A stretch of DNA of 13,338 nucleotides from JAWWBG01 sp033721095. Its GTDB lineage: Bacteria > Actinomycetota > Nitriliruptoria > Nitriliruptorales > Nitriliruptoraceae. Made by a program: the position numbers and the translations under genes. Below are positions 5,520 to 12,749 of the stretch, piece after piece (position 1 is the first letter of the stretch; each line of letters begins with the position of its first letter). The notes beneath the pieces are model-generated. The model did not search any database, had not been told where the DNA came from, and saw only the letters and a program-made list of their open reading frames with translations. The stretch covers positions 1-13,338 of the forward strand of contig JAWWBG010000054.1 in NCBI GenBank assembly GCA_033721095.1. The letters are read 5' to 3'.

Positions 5520-7275
5520 AGAAGCCGCGACCGACCTTCTTGCCGAGGAACCCACCGGCCACCATGTTCACGAGCGTCGAGGCAGGGGCATACGAGGGCT
5601 CACGGAAGGCCTCGTGCAACGTCTCGATGATCGCAAGGGTCACGTCGAGGCCCACGATGTCCATCAGCTGGAACGGACCCATCGGGTACCCGCAACCGAG
5701 CTTCATGGCCGTGTCGATCTCCTCGGCCGTGGCGTAGTGCGACTCGAGCATCTTGACGGCGTCGTTGAGGTACGGGAACAGGAGCGCATTGACGATGAAG
5801 CCGGCACGATCTGGGCACAGGACCCCGACCTTGCCGACCTTGTCGACGAACGCACGTGACTGTTCGACGACGCTGTCGTCCGTGCGCACGGTGGGGACGA
5901 TCTCGACGAGCTTCATGATGGCTGCCGGGTTGAAGAAGTGCAGGCCGATCACCCGGTCGGGCCGGTCGGTGACCATCGCGCAGTCGATCACCGGCAACGA
6001 GGACGTCGTGGTGGACAGGACGGCCTCGGGCTTGAGGATCGGGGCGAGCTGCCCGAACAGGTCCTGCTTGATGTCGAGGTCCTCGGCGACCGCCTCGATG
6101 ACCAGGTCGCATGGGGCGAAGTCCTCGAGGTCGGCGGTTGGCTGGATCCTGGCGAGGGTCGCGACCATGTCCTCCTCCGACAGGCGGCCCTTGTCGACCA
6201 TCCGCTGCATGGACTTGGAGGCAGCGGCGGCCACGGCCTCGGCCTTTTCCTTGGTCCGGCCTCGGACGACCACGTCGTAGCCGGCCTTGGCGCAGACCTC
6301 GGCGATGCCCTTGGCCATCGTGCCCGTGCCGAGCACACCGATCGTCTGCCACCCGGCGATGCTGGCGGGATCAGCGGGCGTGCGTCCGCCTTCCGTGGGC
6401 ACCACCCTGGAGGAGCCCGGCTCCTCGTAGTCGAGGAACCCACGACCGGACTTGCGGCCCTTGAAGCCGGCACTGGCCAGCTGGCGCAACAGGGGCCGCG
6501 GCGCGAACCGCGTGTCGTCGAACTGGCTGTGGATGGCCTCCATGATCCCGACCATCGTGTCCAGTCCGACGAGGTCGACCAGCGCGATCGGCCCCATCGG
6601 GAGGCCGGCGCCGAACTTCATGGCGTTGTCGACGTCCTCGATGGTGGCGTAGCCGCTCTCGACCATCCCGACTGCCTGGTTCAGGTAGGGGAACAGCAGC
6701 TGGTTGGCGATGAAGCCGCGGCGGTCGCCGACGGCGATCGGCGACTTGCCGATCTGCTCGGCAAAGGCACGCGCGGTGTCGACGACGGCCTCGTCGGTCA
6801 CGAACGTGCGGACGAGCTCGATCAGCTCCATGACCTGGGCCGGGTTGAAGAAGTGGAATCCGAGGACACGGTTGGGTCGGCGGGACCGGACGGCGATGTC
6901 CATGACGGGCAGCGAGGACGTGTTGGTCGCGATGACGGCGTCGTCCTTGGCGACCGCATCGATCTGCTCGACGACCTGCTGCTTGAGCTCGAGGTCCTCC
7001 GGGACGGCCTCGACGACCAGGTCGCAGCCGGCCAGGACGTCGTACGACGTGCCGCCCTCGATGCGACCGAGGATGGCGTCGCGCTCGTCCGCCTCCAGCT
7101 TGCCGCGATCGACCTGCCGCTGGAGGGCGCCGGCGATCCGCTCGTTCGCGCGTTCGACGGCGTCCCCGTCGATCTCGACGAAGACGACCGGCAGCCCGTG
7201 CCGCGCGACGATCTCGGCAATGCCGGATCCCATCGTGCCGCAGCCGACGATGCCGACGGTGGAGATCTCGCTCAT
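5506..7275 (-). CDS. Fused tandem 3-hydroxyacyl-CoA (3-hydroxybutyryl-CoA) dehydrogenase
   Basis: A 589-residue protein made of two complete dehydrogenases in tandem (about 1-284 and 309-589) joined by a Pro/Gly-rich linker. Each half has a Rossmann glycine motif (GCGTMGSG at 11-18; GTGTMAKG at 316-323) and the catalytic set Ser120/121, His141 (FHFFNPA) and Asn191 (GFIANQLLFPYLN), matched in copy two by Ser425/426, His446 (LHFFNPA) and Asn496 (GFIVNALLFPYLN). Both halves therefore look active. It oxidises 3-hydroxyacyl-CoA, probably short chain, to 3-ketoacyl-CoA, the thiolase substrate. The halves differ at the cofactor site: the acidic Glu34 that selects NAD in copy one is replaced in copy two by Gly339, flanked by Arg338 and Arg340. 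ATG 7275 starts exactly at the domain (MSEISTVGIVG). I recall similar fusions of about 590 residues in other actinobacteria. Confidence 0.95.
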   Translation of the reverse strand: MSEISTVGIVGCGTMGSGIAEIVARHGLPVVFVEIDGDAVERANERIAGALQRQVDRGKLEADERDAILGRIEGGTSYDVLAGCDLVVEAVPEDLELKQQVVEQIDAVAKDDAVIATNTSSLPVMDIAVRSRRPNRVLGFHFFNPAQVMELIELVRTFVTDEAVVDTARAFAEQIGKSPIAVGDRRGFIANQLLFPYLNQAVGMVESGYATIEDVDNAMKFGAGLPMGPIALVDLVGLDTMVGIMEAIHSQFDDTRFAPRPLLRQLASAGFKGRKSGRGFLDYEEPGSSRVVPTEGGRTPADPASIAGWQTIGVLGTGTMAKGIAEVCAKAGYDVVVRGRTKEKAEAVAAAASKSMQRMVDKGRLSEEDMVATLARIQPTADLEDFAPCDLVIEAVAEDLDIKQDLFGQLAPILKPEAVLSTTTSSLPVIDCAMVTDRPDRVIGLHFFNPAAIMKLVEIVPTVRTDDSVVEQSRAFVDKVGKVGVLCPDRAGFIVNALLFPYLNDAVKMLESHYATAEEIDTAMKLGCGYPMGPFQLMDIVGLDVTLAIIETLHEAFREPSYAPASTLVNMVAGGFLGKKVGRGFYVYD

Positions 7276-7357
7276 GGGGTGGTGCCTCGGGTGGCGGGAG
7301 GTCGGCAGGCTACGGCGTGGCCGCGGCGCCCTCCGACTCGACCCAGCGCCAGTTCGG

Positions 7358-7777
7358 TCAGGTTGCGGGCTCGTCGGAGTGCTTGGTGACCGAGCAGGCA
7401 CATTCGAGCAGTGCCTTCGCCGCCGGCAGGAAGCCGGCGATCCGCAACAGGTCGCCAACCACCTCGATGCGCTTGAGGACGATGGCCTTCAGGGGCTCGA
7501 GTCGACCGTTGGCAAGCTGTTGCCAGCGTGTCCACGGACCGGCCAGTCGGTACGTCGAGCGCTCGAACTCGTCCGCGGTGACGAACTCGGCGCGTTCACA
7601 GCGGCCCTCGCGCAGCTCGAGCACGACATAGCGGTTGTCGTCGTGCTGCTCGTCCGCGAGGAAGGCCAGCCCAAGCCGGGAGTCCCAGCGTTCACCGGCC
7701 TGGTGATAGGTCGAGGACTCGTTGATGGCCTCCTGGAAGGCCGTCAACCAGTCGTCGGTCGCGAGTTCCGCCTGCAC
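7358..7777 (-). CDS. Probable SCP2 sterol-binding-like domain protein
   Basis: A 139-residue soluble protein. The order of elements fits an SCP2 fold: RLGLAFLADEQ and RYVVLELREGRC strands in the first half, then RLAGPWTRWQQLANGRLEPL (about 77-96), which resembles the SCP2 stretch in which a Trp precedes a small-domain helix and a G-x-L-x-P turn, then KAIVLKRIEVVGDLLRIAGF and a C-terminal helix AAKALLE. SCP2 proteins bind lipids or acyl-CoA. This family call is from pattern memory and the N-terminal half is weak. GTG 7777 has GGGAG shortly upstream. It lies 82 bases before the 3-hydroxyacyl-CoA dehydrogenase on the same strand, consistent with a lipid or acyl-CoA role. It could also be an unrelated hypothetical protein. 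Confidence 0.7.
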   Translation of the reverse strand: MQAELATDDWLTAFQEAINESSTYHQAGERWDSRLGLAFLADEQHDDNRYVVLELREGRCERAEFVTADEFERSTYRLAGPWTRWQQLANGRLEPLKAIVLKRIEVVGDLLRIAGFLPAAKALLECACSVTKHSDEPAT

Positions 7778-7841
7778 GCTCTCCCACCGCTGCGGCTCTG
7801 CCCGAGAAAGGGTACGAACCCCGCCACGATCTGCATGCGGG

Positions 7842-8678
7842 TCAGACCTCGACCTCCGGCAGGACGACGGCGAGGATCAGCGTGATCGTGTTGAAGGTCG
7901 CGTGGGCGACGATCGGGACGACCAGTGACTTCGTCCAGTGCAGCAACAGGGCGAGGAAGCCAGCCAGCACGAAGAGCCCACCGAGAAAGATCGGCGCCCC
8001 GAGCAACTCGATGTGGACGACCGTGAACGCAAGTGACGAGAGGGCGACGGCCGCCCACAACCCCATCTTCTGGCGCAGGGACTGGAACAGCACGCCGCGG
8101 AAGACGACCTCCTCGAGGATCGGGGCCAGGATCCCGGCGACGAGGATGGCCATCAGGAACGCTGCCGGACCGTCGGTGGACGCCTCGAGAGCAGCCTGGT
8201 TGGGCTCGCCGGTGTCGACCACGAGGCTGCCGACGATGACCATGACGGTCACGCCGAGGTAGCAGCCGATGCCGGCGCCGACACCAAGGGCCACCTTCGA
8301 CCAACCGTGCGGGCCGGGCCCCAACAGGTGCCCTGACAGGCGCTTGCGGACCTGCAGGTAGCCCAGCGCGCCCGCGAGCGTCACCAGCTGTGCGATCGCC
8401 GCGACGCCGAGCAGGCCGGCCCCCCGGGTGAGCACCCCGCCGTCCTCGAAGGCGCTGCTGTTGCCCGTCGCCAGCAGGGCCACCGCGATCACGACGCCGA
8501 CGACGAGCTGGGCCAGGAGCGTCCAGATGACGAGCCAGAGGCCGTCGAAGGCGTTGAAGGGAACCGCCCATCGTCCGGCGTCGACCGAAGACGACCCGGT
8601 CGGCGGCCGAGGGGGTGGGGGCGGTACTGCCATCGGTGGTGGTGGGGGTGGCCGACCGGGCGGCAGGTGGTCACTCAC
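7842..8678 (-). CDS. CPBP-family intramembrane metalloprotease (CAAX protease/Abi family)
   Basis: A 278-residue integral membrane protein with a proline-rich cytoplasmic N-terminus (about 5-27) followed by several hydrophobic helices (about 46-70, 84-107, 127-153, 172-186, 206-222, 229-247, 251-273). The CPBP signature is complete: EEVVFR (Glu189-Glu190, Arg194), His222 in FTVVHIELLG, and HATFN (His259, Asn263) in the last helix. In this family the Glu and His residues form the metal site; substrates range from prenylated or bacteriocin peptides to membrane regulators. GTG 8678 has AGGAG seven bases upstream and overlaps the end of the SpoIID-like gene by eight bases, so the two should be translated together. 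Substrate unknown; context suggests a cell envelope role. Confidence 0.93.
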   Translation of the reverse strand: MSDHLPPGRPPPPPPMAVPPPPPRPPTGSSSVDAGRWAVPFNAFDGLWLVIWTLLAQLVVGVVIAVALLATGNSSAFEDGGVLTRGAGLLGVAAIAQLVTLAGALGYLQVRKRLSGHLLGPGPHGWSKVALGVGAGIGCYLGVTVMVIVGSLVVDTGEPNQAALEASTDGPAAFLMAILVAGILAPILEEVVFRGVLFQSLRQKMGLWAAVALSSLAFTVVHIELLGAPIFLGGLFVLAGFLALLLHWTKSLVVPIVAHATFNTITLILAVVLPEVEV

Positions 8679-10407
8679 GGCCAGGCTCCTGCTGGGGACG
8701 GGCCGGCCGCAGCAACCGACCGATCACGAGGCCCACCAGTGTCCCCGCCAGGGCAACGGCGAGCAAGACGGCTCGGCGATCGCTCTCCTCTCGTTCGATC
8801 ACCGCGAGGACCGAGCCCGCGGAAGCCGATGTCACCTCGAGGATGTCAATCGTGACCGTGCGCGCCGCCGTCGCACGGTCCTCGTCGACGCCCACCACGG
8901 TGATGTTCCAGCGGCCGGGGGTCACGGCCTCCCCGTCGATCGTGTCGAGGTCCCAGGTGAGCTGCTGGCGTCCCGGTTCGACGACTCCGATGGGGTGTTC
9001 GAGCGTCTCGCCAGCCGCGTCCTCGAGCCGGAGCGAGAGCTCGACCGGCTTGTTCGTCACGACGTCGAGCGACACGATCTCGGTCGTGAAGGGACGGGTG
9101 CGATTGGCGGCCAACTCGGAGAGCACCAACGGTGCGCCGTGGCCCTCGGGAGCTTCGAGTCGCAGCGTCCGATCGGCGGCCTCCGAGATCGTGAAGGTGC
9201 CGAGGCCCCGCTCGATGATGACCTGGTCGCCAGCCGTGACGGCGAACACGGACGTCGAGGTGACCGTGACCGCGTCGCCGATGCCAGACAGGCCCACCCG
9301 GATGGTGCGAGGCAACCCCGGTGCGAGCATTGGCTGCAAGCCGTTGTAGTAGGCGGCGAGGATCTGTTGGTGGTCCAGCCCTCGCTCGGCCTTGCCGCGC
9401 GCCCCCCACTGGCCCAGCCCGACGCCGTGTCCCCAGCCACTGCCTTCGAGCGTGATGTTCGCCTCGTCGACGACGATCTCGTAGCGCCCCGATGGCACGG
9501 TCGATGGCAGGCGTGCGATGCCGTTGTTGCGCGGCCCGGGATACAGGGCCGGGTAGGCCCGTGGAGCAGCCACGTTGAGGAAGGACCGCAGCTCGCCCGC
9601 CGTGATGTCGACCACGTCGCCGTTCTCGCCCGTCACGAGGATCCGATCGGGCGTCGGGTCGGGCTGCGGAACACGTTCGATGGATGCCACCGGAACAACC
9701 GTTGACAGTCGTGCACCACGCGCGGCGATGGTGTTGAACTGCTCGCGCGTGAACCGGACACGCCACGTGTGCAGCGGTGAGATGGCGTCATCCGGGTCCG
9801 GGACCCCGACCAGGTAGGGGTGGGCGCCCGATGTCGGGAAGACATCCTCGTTGTTGAACGTGTGGCCGCCCGACGTCGAGAAGTAACGGGCCAGGATGGG
9901 CTCGTTCTCGTGGAGCAGCACCTGACCGGCAGTCTCGGCGACAGCCTGAGCCCACCGCCTGCCGATGTCGGGCGTCTCGACGATCTCGCGCCCGCGGAAC
10001 ACCTGGCACGCCGTCGTGTCGCAGATGTCGTAGCCGTCGAACGCCTCCCTGGTCGCCTGGAACCAGGCGTAGGTCCTGGCCGCGACAGCCTGCGCCTTCA
10101 GGGCCTCCATCGGCCAGCTCGCCGGCATTTCGGCGATGCCCTCGACGTATGCCTCGATGTCGACGTCGTTGACGACGACGAGGTCACCAGCCGACGACAG
10201 CCGCATCTCGACGGCTCCGGTGAGGCGGCGGCCGTCTCCCAGCTCGAGGACACCACCGTCGGCTGCCTCGAAACGGAGCGGTCCGGCATAGCGGCCGAGA
10301 TCGACGTCCGCGTCGGCCTCCTGGGCTGACGTGGGAAGCGTGGCGAACGGCGTGGGCAGAAGCGCGAGGGCGACCGGGATGGCCGCGACCAAGGAGGAGA
10401 TTCTCAT
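8671..10407 (-). CDS. SpoIID/LytB-domain exported protein with C-terminal membrane anchor
   Basis: A 578-residue exported protein. Residues 1-28 form a signal peptide ending TSAQE. The SpoIID domain covers about 60-365: MPASWPMEALKAQAVAARTY holds the catalytic glutamate (Glu101) that in Bacillus SpoIID cleaves peptidoglycan glycan strands lacking stem peptides; ARYFSTSGGHT and EGSGWGHGVGLGQWGARGKA are further conserved stretches. Cys129 and Cys134 (CDTTAC) may correspond to the zinc cysteines of clostridial SpoIID. Residues about 445-523 look like a FlgD-type Ig-like domain (LTWDLDTIDGEAVTPGRWNI). A transmembrane helix follows at about 546-564 with an Arg-rich tail, so the protein should be anchored with its catalytic part outside. 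ATG 10407 overlaps the murA stop as ATGA. No sporulation gene is visible, so a vegetative wall-remodelling lytic transglycosylase is more likely. Confidence 0.92.
   Translation of the reverse strand: MRISSLVAAIPVALALLPTPFATLPTSAQEADADVDLGRYAGPLRFEAADGGVLELGDGRRLTGAVEMRLSSAGDLVVVNDVDIEAYVEGIAEMPASWPMEALKAQAVAARTYAWFQATREAFDGYDICDTTACQVFRGREIVETPDIGRRWAQAVAETAGQVLLHENEPILARYFSTSGGHTFNNEDVFPTSGAHPYLVGVPDPDDAISPLHTWRVRFTREQFNTIAARGARLSTVVPVASIERVPQPDPTPDRILVTGENGDVVDITAGELRSFLNVAAPRAYPALYPGPRNNGIARLPSTVPSGRYEIVVDEANITLEGSGWGHGVGLGQWGARGKAERGLDHQQILAAYYNGLQPMLAPGLPRTIRVGLSGIGDAVTVTSTSVFAVTAGDQVIIERGLGTFTISEAADRTLRLEAPEGHGAPLVLSELAANRTRPFTTEIVSLDVVTNKPVELSLRLEDAAGETLEHPIGVVEPGRQQLTWDLDTIDGEAVTPGRWNITVVGVDEDRATAARTVTIDILEVTSASAGSVLAVIEREESDRRAVLLAVALAGTLVGLVIGRLLRPARPQQEPGRE
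8686..8690 (-). promoter_or_regulatory. Ribosome binding site of the CPBP protease, inside the SpoIID-like gene
   Basis: AGGAG on the minus strand lies seven bases before GTG 8678. It fixes the start that overlaps the upstream reading frame. Confidence 0.65.
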
Positions 10408-11696
10408 GCGGCGGTGCGTCGCTCGATGTCCGCTCCGAGCGCTCGGAGGCTGCCGACGATGTCGTGATAGCCGCGCTGGACATGATGGATGTCACGGACG
10501 ATCGTCTCGCCCTCGGCGACGAGTCCGGCGAGGACCCCGGCCGCGCCGGCCCGGACGTCGAGTCCGTCAAGCGTCGCACCCCGCAGCGGCGTTCGGCCCC
10601 GTATGAGCGCGTGATGCCCGTCGACGCGAATGTCGGCCCCCATGCGGTGCAGCTGCTCGACGAAGGCGAAGCGGGACTCGAAGACGTTCTCGGTGACCAT
10701 GGACTCGCCAGGTGCCTGTGTCAGGAGCACCATCGTCTGGGGCTGCAGGTCCGTGGGGAAGCCGGGATAGGGCAGGGTCACCACGTTGATGGGCTCCAGG
10801 CCGTTGCCCTTGATGCGCAGGGACTCCGCGCCCTCCTCCACGTGTACGCCGGCCGCCCGCAGCTTCGTCAGGAACAGGGACAGGTCGCCGGGTCGCGCGC
10901 CTTCCAGGACGATGTCGCCCGATGTCAGCGCGGCGGCGACGGCGTAGGTCCCGGTCTCGATGCGGTCGGGACAGGTCATCCACGAGGTACCCGTCAGCCG
11001 ATCGACACCCTCGATCTCCAGTGTCGGTTCGCCGATGCCGTCGATGCGAGCCCCCATGCTGACGAGCATGCGGCAGAGGTCCTGGATCTCGGGTTCGCGG
11101 GCCGCGTTCTCGATCGTCGTTGTGCCCTCGGCGAGCGTCGCCGCCATCAGCAGGTTCTCGGTGGCGCCCACCGACGGGAAGTCCAACGTGATCACCGCGC
11201 CGTGCAGGCCTTCGGCGTGCACCTCCACCTCGTCGCCATCGAGGTGGACGGATGCGCCCATGTCCGACAGGCCCCGCAGGTGCAGGTCGATACGGCGGGC
11301 GCCGATGCGGTCCCCGCCCGGCAGCCGCAGCCGCGCACGTCGAACGCGACCGACCAGCGGCCCGAGCACCGCAACGGACGCCCGGATGCGGGCGACCGCA
11401 TCGGCCGGCGCATGGTGATCAGGCTCACCGGGAAACGCGAGCCGACAACTGGTCCCATCGATCGTGACGTCGGCACCGAGCCCGCGGAGGATGTCGGCCA
11501 TGACCGGGACGTCGGCGATGGCGGGGACATTGCCCAGTTCGATCGGGCCGTCCGCGAGGACCGAAGCGGCCATGAGCTTCAGGGCCGAGTTCTTGGCACC
11601 GGACACGCGGATCGTGCCGCGGAGCGAGTTGCCGCCGCGAACGGCGAAGACCTCGCCGGGGCGTGGGTCTGCCCCGGGGCCGTCATCGATCGGCAC
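10404..11696 (-). CDS. murA: UDP-N-acetylglucosamine 1-carboxyvinyltransferase (MurA), Asp active-site form
   Basis: A 430-residue enolpyruvyl transferase performing the first committed step of peptidoglycan synthesis: transfer of enolpyruvate from PEP to UDP-GlcNAc in the cytoplasm. Family landmarks: VSGAKNSALKLMAA with Lys36-Asn37 (the Lys22-Asn23 pair of E. coli), RASVAVLGPLVGR, PGGDRIGARRIDLH, FPSVGATENLLMAA, and YPGFPTDLQPQ near the C-terminus. The catalytic Cys115 of E. coli MurA is Asp129 here (GAC at 11310-11312). Asp at this position, as in M. tuberculosis, is known to keep activity and confer fosfomycin resistance. Start: GTG 11696 with GGGAG five bases upstream; an alternative GTG at 11717 lacks such a site. 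The stop overlaps the SpoIID-like start. A MurA near atpDC fits what I recall of actinobacterial gene order. Confidence 0.96.
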   Translation of the reverse strand: MPIDDGPGADPRPGEVFAVRGGNSLRGTIRVSGAKNSALKLMAASVLADGPIELGNVPAIADVPVMADILRGLGADVTIDGTSCRLAFPGEPDHHAPADAVARIRASVAVLGPLVGRVRRARLRLPGGDRIGARRIDLHLRGLSDMGASVHLDGDEVEVHAEGLHGAVITLDFPSVGATENLLMAATLAEGTTTIENAAREPEIQDLCRMLVSMGARIDGIGEPTLEIEGVDRLTGTSWMTCPDRIETGTYAVAAALTSGDIVLEGARPGDLSLFLTKLRAAGVHVEEGAESLRIKGNGLEPINVVTLPYPGFPTDLQPQTMVLLTQAPGESMVTENVFESRFAFVEQLHRMGADIRVDGHHALIRGRTPLRGATLDGLDVRAGAAGVLAGLVAEGETIVRDIHHVQRGYHDIVGSLRALGADIERRTAA

Positions 11697-11701
11697 GACT
11701 G

Positions 11702-11706
11702 CTCCC
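11702..11706 (-). promoter_or_regulatory. Ribosome binding site deciding the murA start
   Basis: GGGAG on the minus strand lies five bases before GTG 11696. No comparable site precedes the alternative GTG at 11717. Confidence 0.6.
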
Positions 11707-11736
11707 GAACGCCTCACGATCGAGGCTAGCGACGCC

Positions 11737-12276
11737 TCAACGCGGCTCGGCCCACGTTCGGCCACCGTCCAGGCAGGCCTTGACGAGCGGTCCGATGTCA
11801 GCGATGAACGCGTCACGATTGGGTCGTGCCGCGTGGATCTCGCGGTCGAGTGCGCCCCGCAGGCCATTCATGAGGAAGGCGCTGCGGCGGCTCCCGAGCC
11901 CGTCGAGGACCTTGGACAGCCGCGTCCCCACGTAGTCGAGCATCGCGACCGAGCGTCCCGGAAGCGCGTCGGCGAGGTCGCGGTTGGCCATCGCCGCGTC
12001 GAAGACGGCGCCCAGCAGTGGCTCGATCCACGCGTCGCCCGTCAGGTCGACGCCGAGCAGTGCCCGGTCGACCGCCGACTCCCAGGTCTGCGCGACGCGG
12101 CCGACCACGCCGTCGACGATCCCGTCGAGCCCGAGCTGTTGAAGCACCGGCGTCGACTGCTTCAGCCCCGCTTCCCGCGCAACCGCTGCGACGTTGAGGG
12201 CACGCGATCCACCCTTGAGGAGAACGCGCACGGCCGCGTCGACGACCTGCTCACGGAGGGGGTCGGTGATCGCCAT
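11737..12276 (-). CDS. Divergent TetR-family-like transcriptional regulator
   Basis: A 179-residue all-helical protein. Its N-terminus fits the TetR pattern: REQVVDAAVRVLLKGGSRAL (about 8-27), then NVAAVAREAGL, equivalent to the helix-turn of TetR proteins. The next segment, KQSTPVLQQLGLDGIVDGVV (39-58), should be the recognition helix and the start of helix 4, but it lacks the usual Tyr and Phe of the YxHF motif and contains a proline. The remainder (60-179) is helical, like a ligand or dimerisation domain. It may therefore bind an unusual site, or may no longer bind DNA as TetR does. ATG 12276 is the best start, although no ribosome site is visible. It precedes murA by 40 bases on the same strand and could regulate the envelope genes; this is inference. 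Confidence 0.75.
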   Translation of the reverse strand: MAITDPLREQVVDAAVRVLLKGGSRALNVAAVAREAGLKQSTPVLQQLGLDGIVDGVVGRVAQTWESAVDRALLGVDLTGDAWIEPLLGAVFDAAMANRDLADALPGRSVAMLDYVGTRLSKVLDGLGSRRSAFLMNGLRGALDREIHAARPNRDAFIADIGPLVKACLDGGRTWAEPR

Positions 12277-12299
12277 GCCCGGAGGCTACGTGTCGAGAC

Positions 12300-12327
12300 G
12301 CGCGTGCCGCGGGAGCGGACGACGCGC
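12300..12327 (-). terminator. Possible hairpin downstream of the atp operon
   Basis: Minus-strand GCGCGT (12327-12322) can pair with ACGCGC (12305-12300) across a 16-base loop, in the 58-base gap after the atpC stop. No T-run follows, so factor-independent termination is doubtful. Confidence 0.25.
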
Positions 12328-12334
12328 TTCTGAA

Positions 12335-12715
12335 TCAGCCCTCGGCGACGTCGAGCCGGACCTGCTGGCGCCGTACGGCCTTCGCGGACTCAACGGACTC
12401 TGCCTCACCCTCGGCCTGCTTCAGGCGGGCCTCGGCCCGTCGCCGGTCGATCTGGCTGGCCAGCTCGGCCGTGTCGGCGAGGATGACCGCCTGGTTCTGC
12501 TGGAAGTAGAGAAAGCCGTGGTGGACGGCGATCCGCTCCGTGCTCCCGTCCGCCAGCTTGACCTTGATCGGGGCGATGTCCAGTGCCAGCAGGCACGGCT
12601 GGTGGCCCGGCAGGATGCCGATCTCCCCGTCCATCGAACGGGCATACAGCTCGGTGGCCTCGACCGAGAGCAGCGACTTCTCGGCCGAGACGACCTCCAC
12701 CTGCATCGTGGCCAT
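12335..12715 (-). CDS. atpC: F1Fo ATP synthase epsilon subunit
   Basis: A 126-residue epsilon subunit of the F1 central stalk, linking rotation to catalysis and inhibiting ATP hydrolysis. The N-terminal beta-sandwich is clear: MQVEVVSAEKSLLSVEA, then MDGEIGILPGHQPCLLAL (about 28-45, the GxxGILPGH signature), then RIAVHHGFLYF. The C-terminal helical hairpin is present (ASQIDRRRAEARLKQAEGEA onwards). ATG 12715 has GGAGG eight bases upstream; a second ATG at 12706 is less well placed. It follows the beta subunit gene by 34 bases, the standard order at the end of an atp operon. Confidence 0.96.
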   Translation of the reverse strand: MATMQVEVVSAEKSLLSVEATELYARSMDGEIGILPGHQPCLLALDIAPIKVKLADGSTERIAVHHGFLYFQQNQAVILADTAELASQIDRRRAEARLKQAEGEAESVESAKAVRRQQVRLDVAEG

Positions 12716-12723
12716 CAGCGAGG

Positions 12724-12728
12724 CCTCC
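12724..12728 (-). promoter_or_regulatory. Ribosome binding site of atpC
   Basis: GGAGG on the minus strand lies eight bases before ATG 12715. It supports that start over the ATG at 12706. Confidence 0.65.
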
Positions 12729-12749
12729 GCCGGAACGAGGAGGGACGAC

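Noticed and set aside
5938..7389. Long open frame on the plus strand opposite the double dehydrogenase
   Set aside because: It is antisense to a gene with complete domains and motifs; its translation is repetitive Asp/Gly/Leu/Arg-rich sequence with no recognisable domain, as expected for GC-rich antisense frames.
8600..8670. Proline-codon-rich stretch looking like a simple repeat
   Set aside because: It encodes the proline-rich N-terminus of the CPBP protease rather than an independent repeat element.
7842..8678. CPBP (Abi) protease as part of a bacteriocin or phage-defence locus
   Set aside because: No bacteriocin precursor, transporter or defence gene is nearby; it overlaps a SpoIID-like gene in a housekeeping setting.
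8428..9705. Long open frame on the plus strand opposite the CPBP and SpoIID-like genes
   Set aside because: It is antisense to two confidently identified genes and shows no domain of its own.
8671..10407. SpoIID-like protein as evidence for sporulation
   Set aside because: SpoIID/LytB domains occur in many non-sporulating bacteria and no other sporulation gene is visible.
10464..11729. Long open frame on the plus strand opposite murA
   Set aside because: It mirrors murA and has no recognisable motif.
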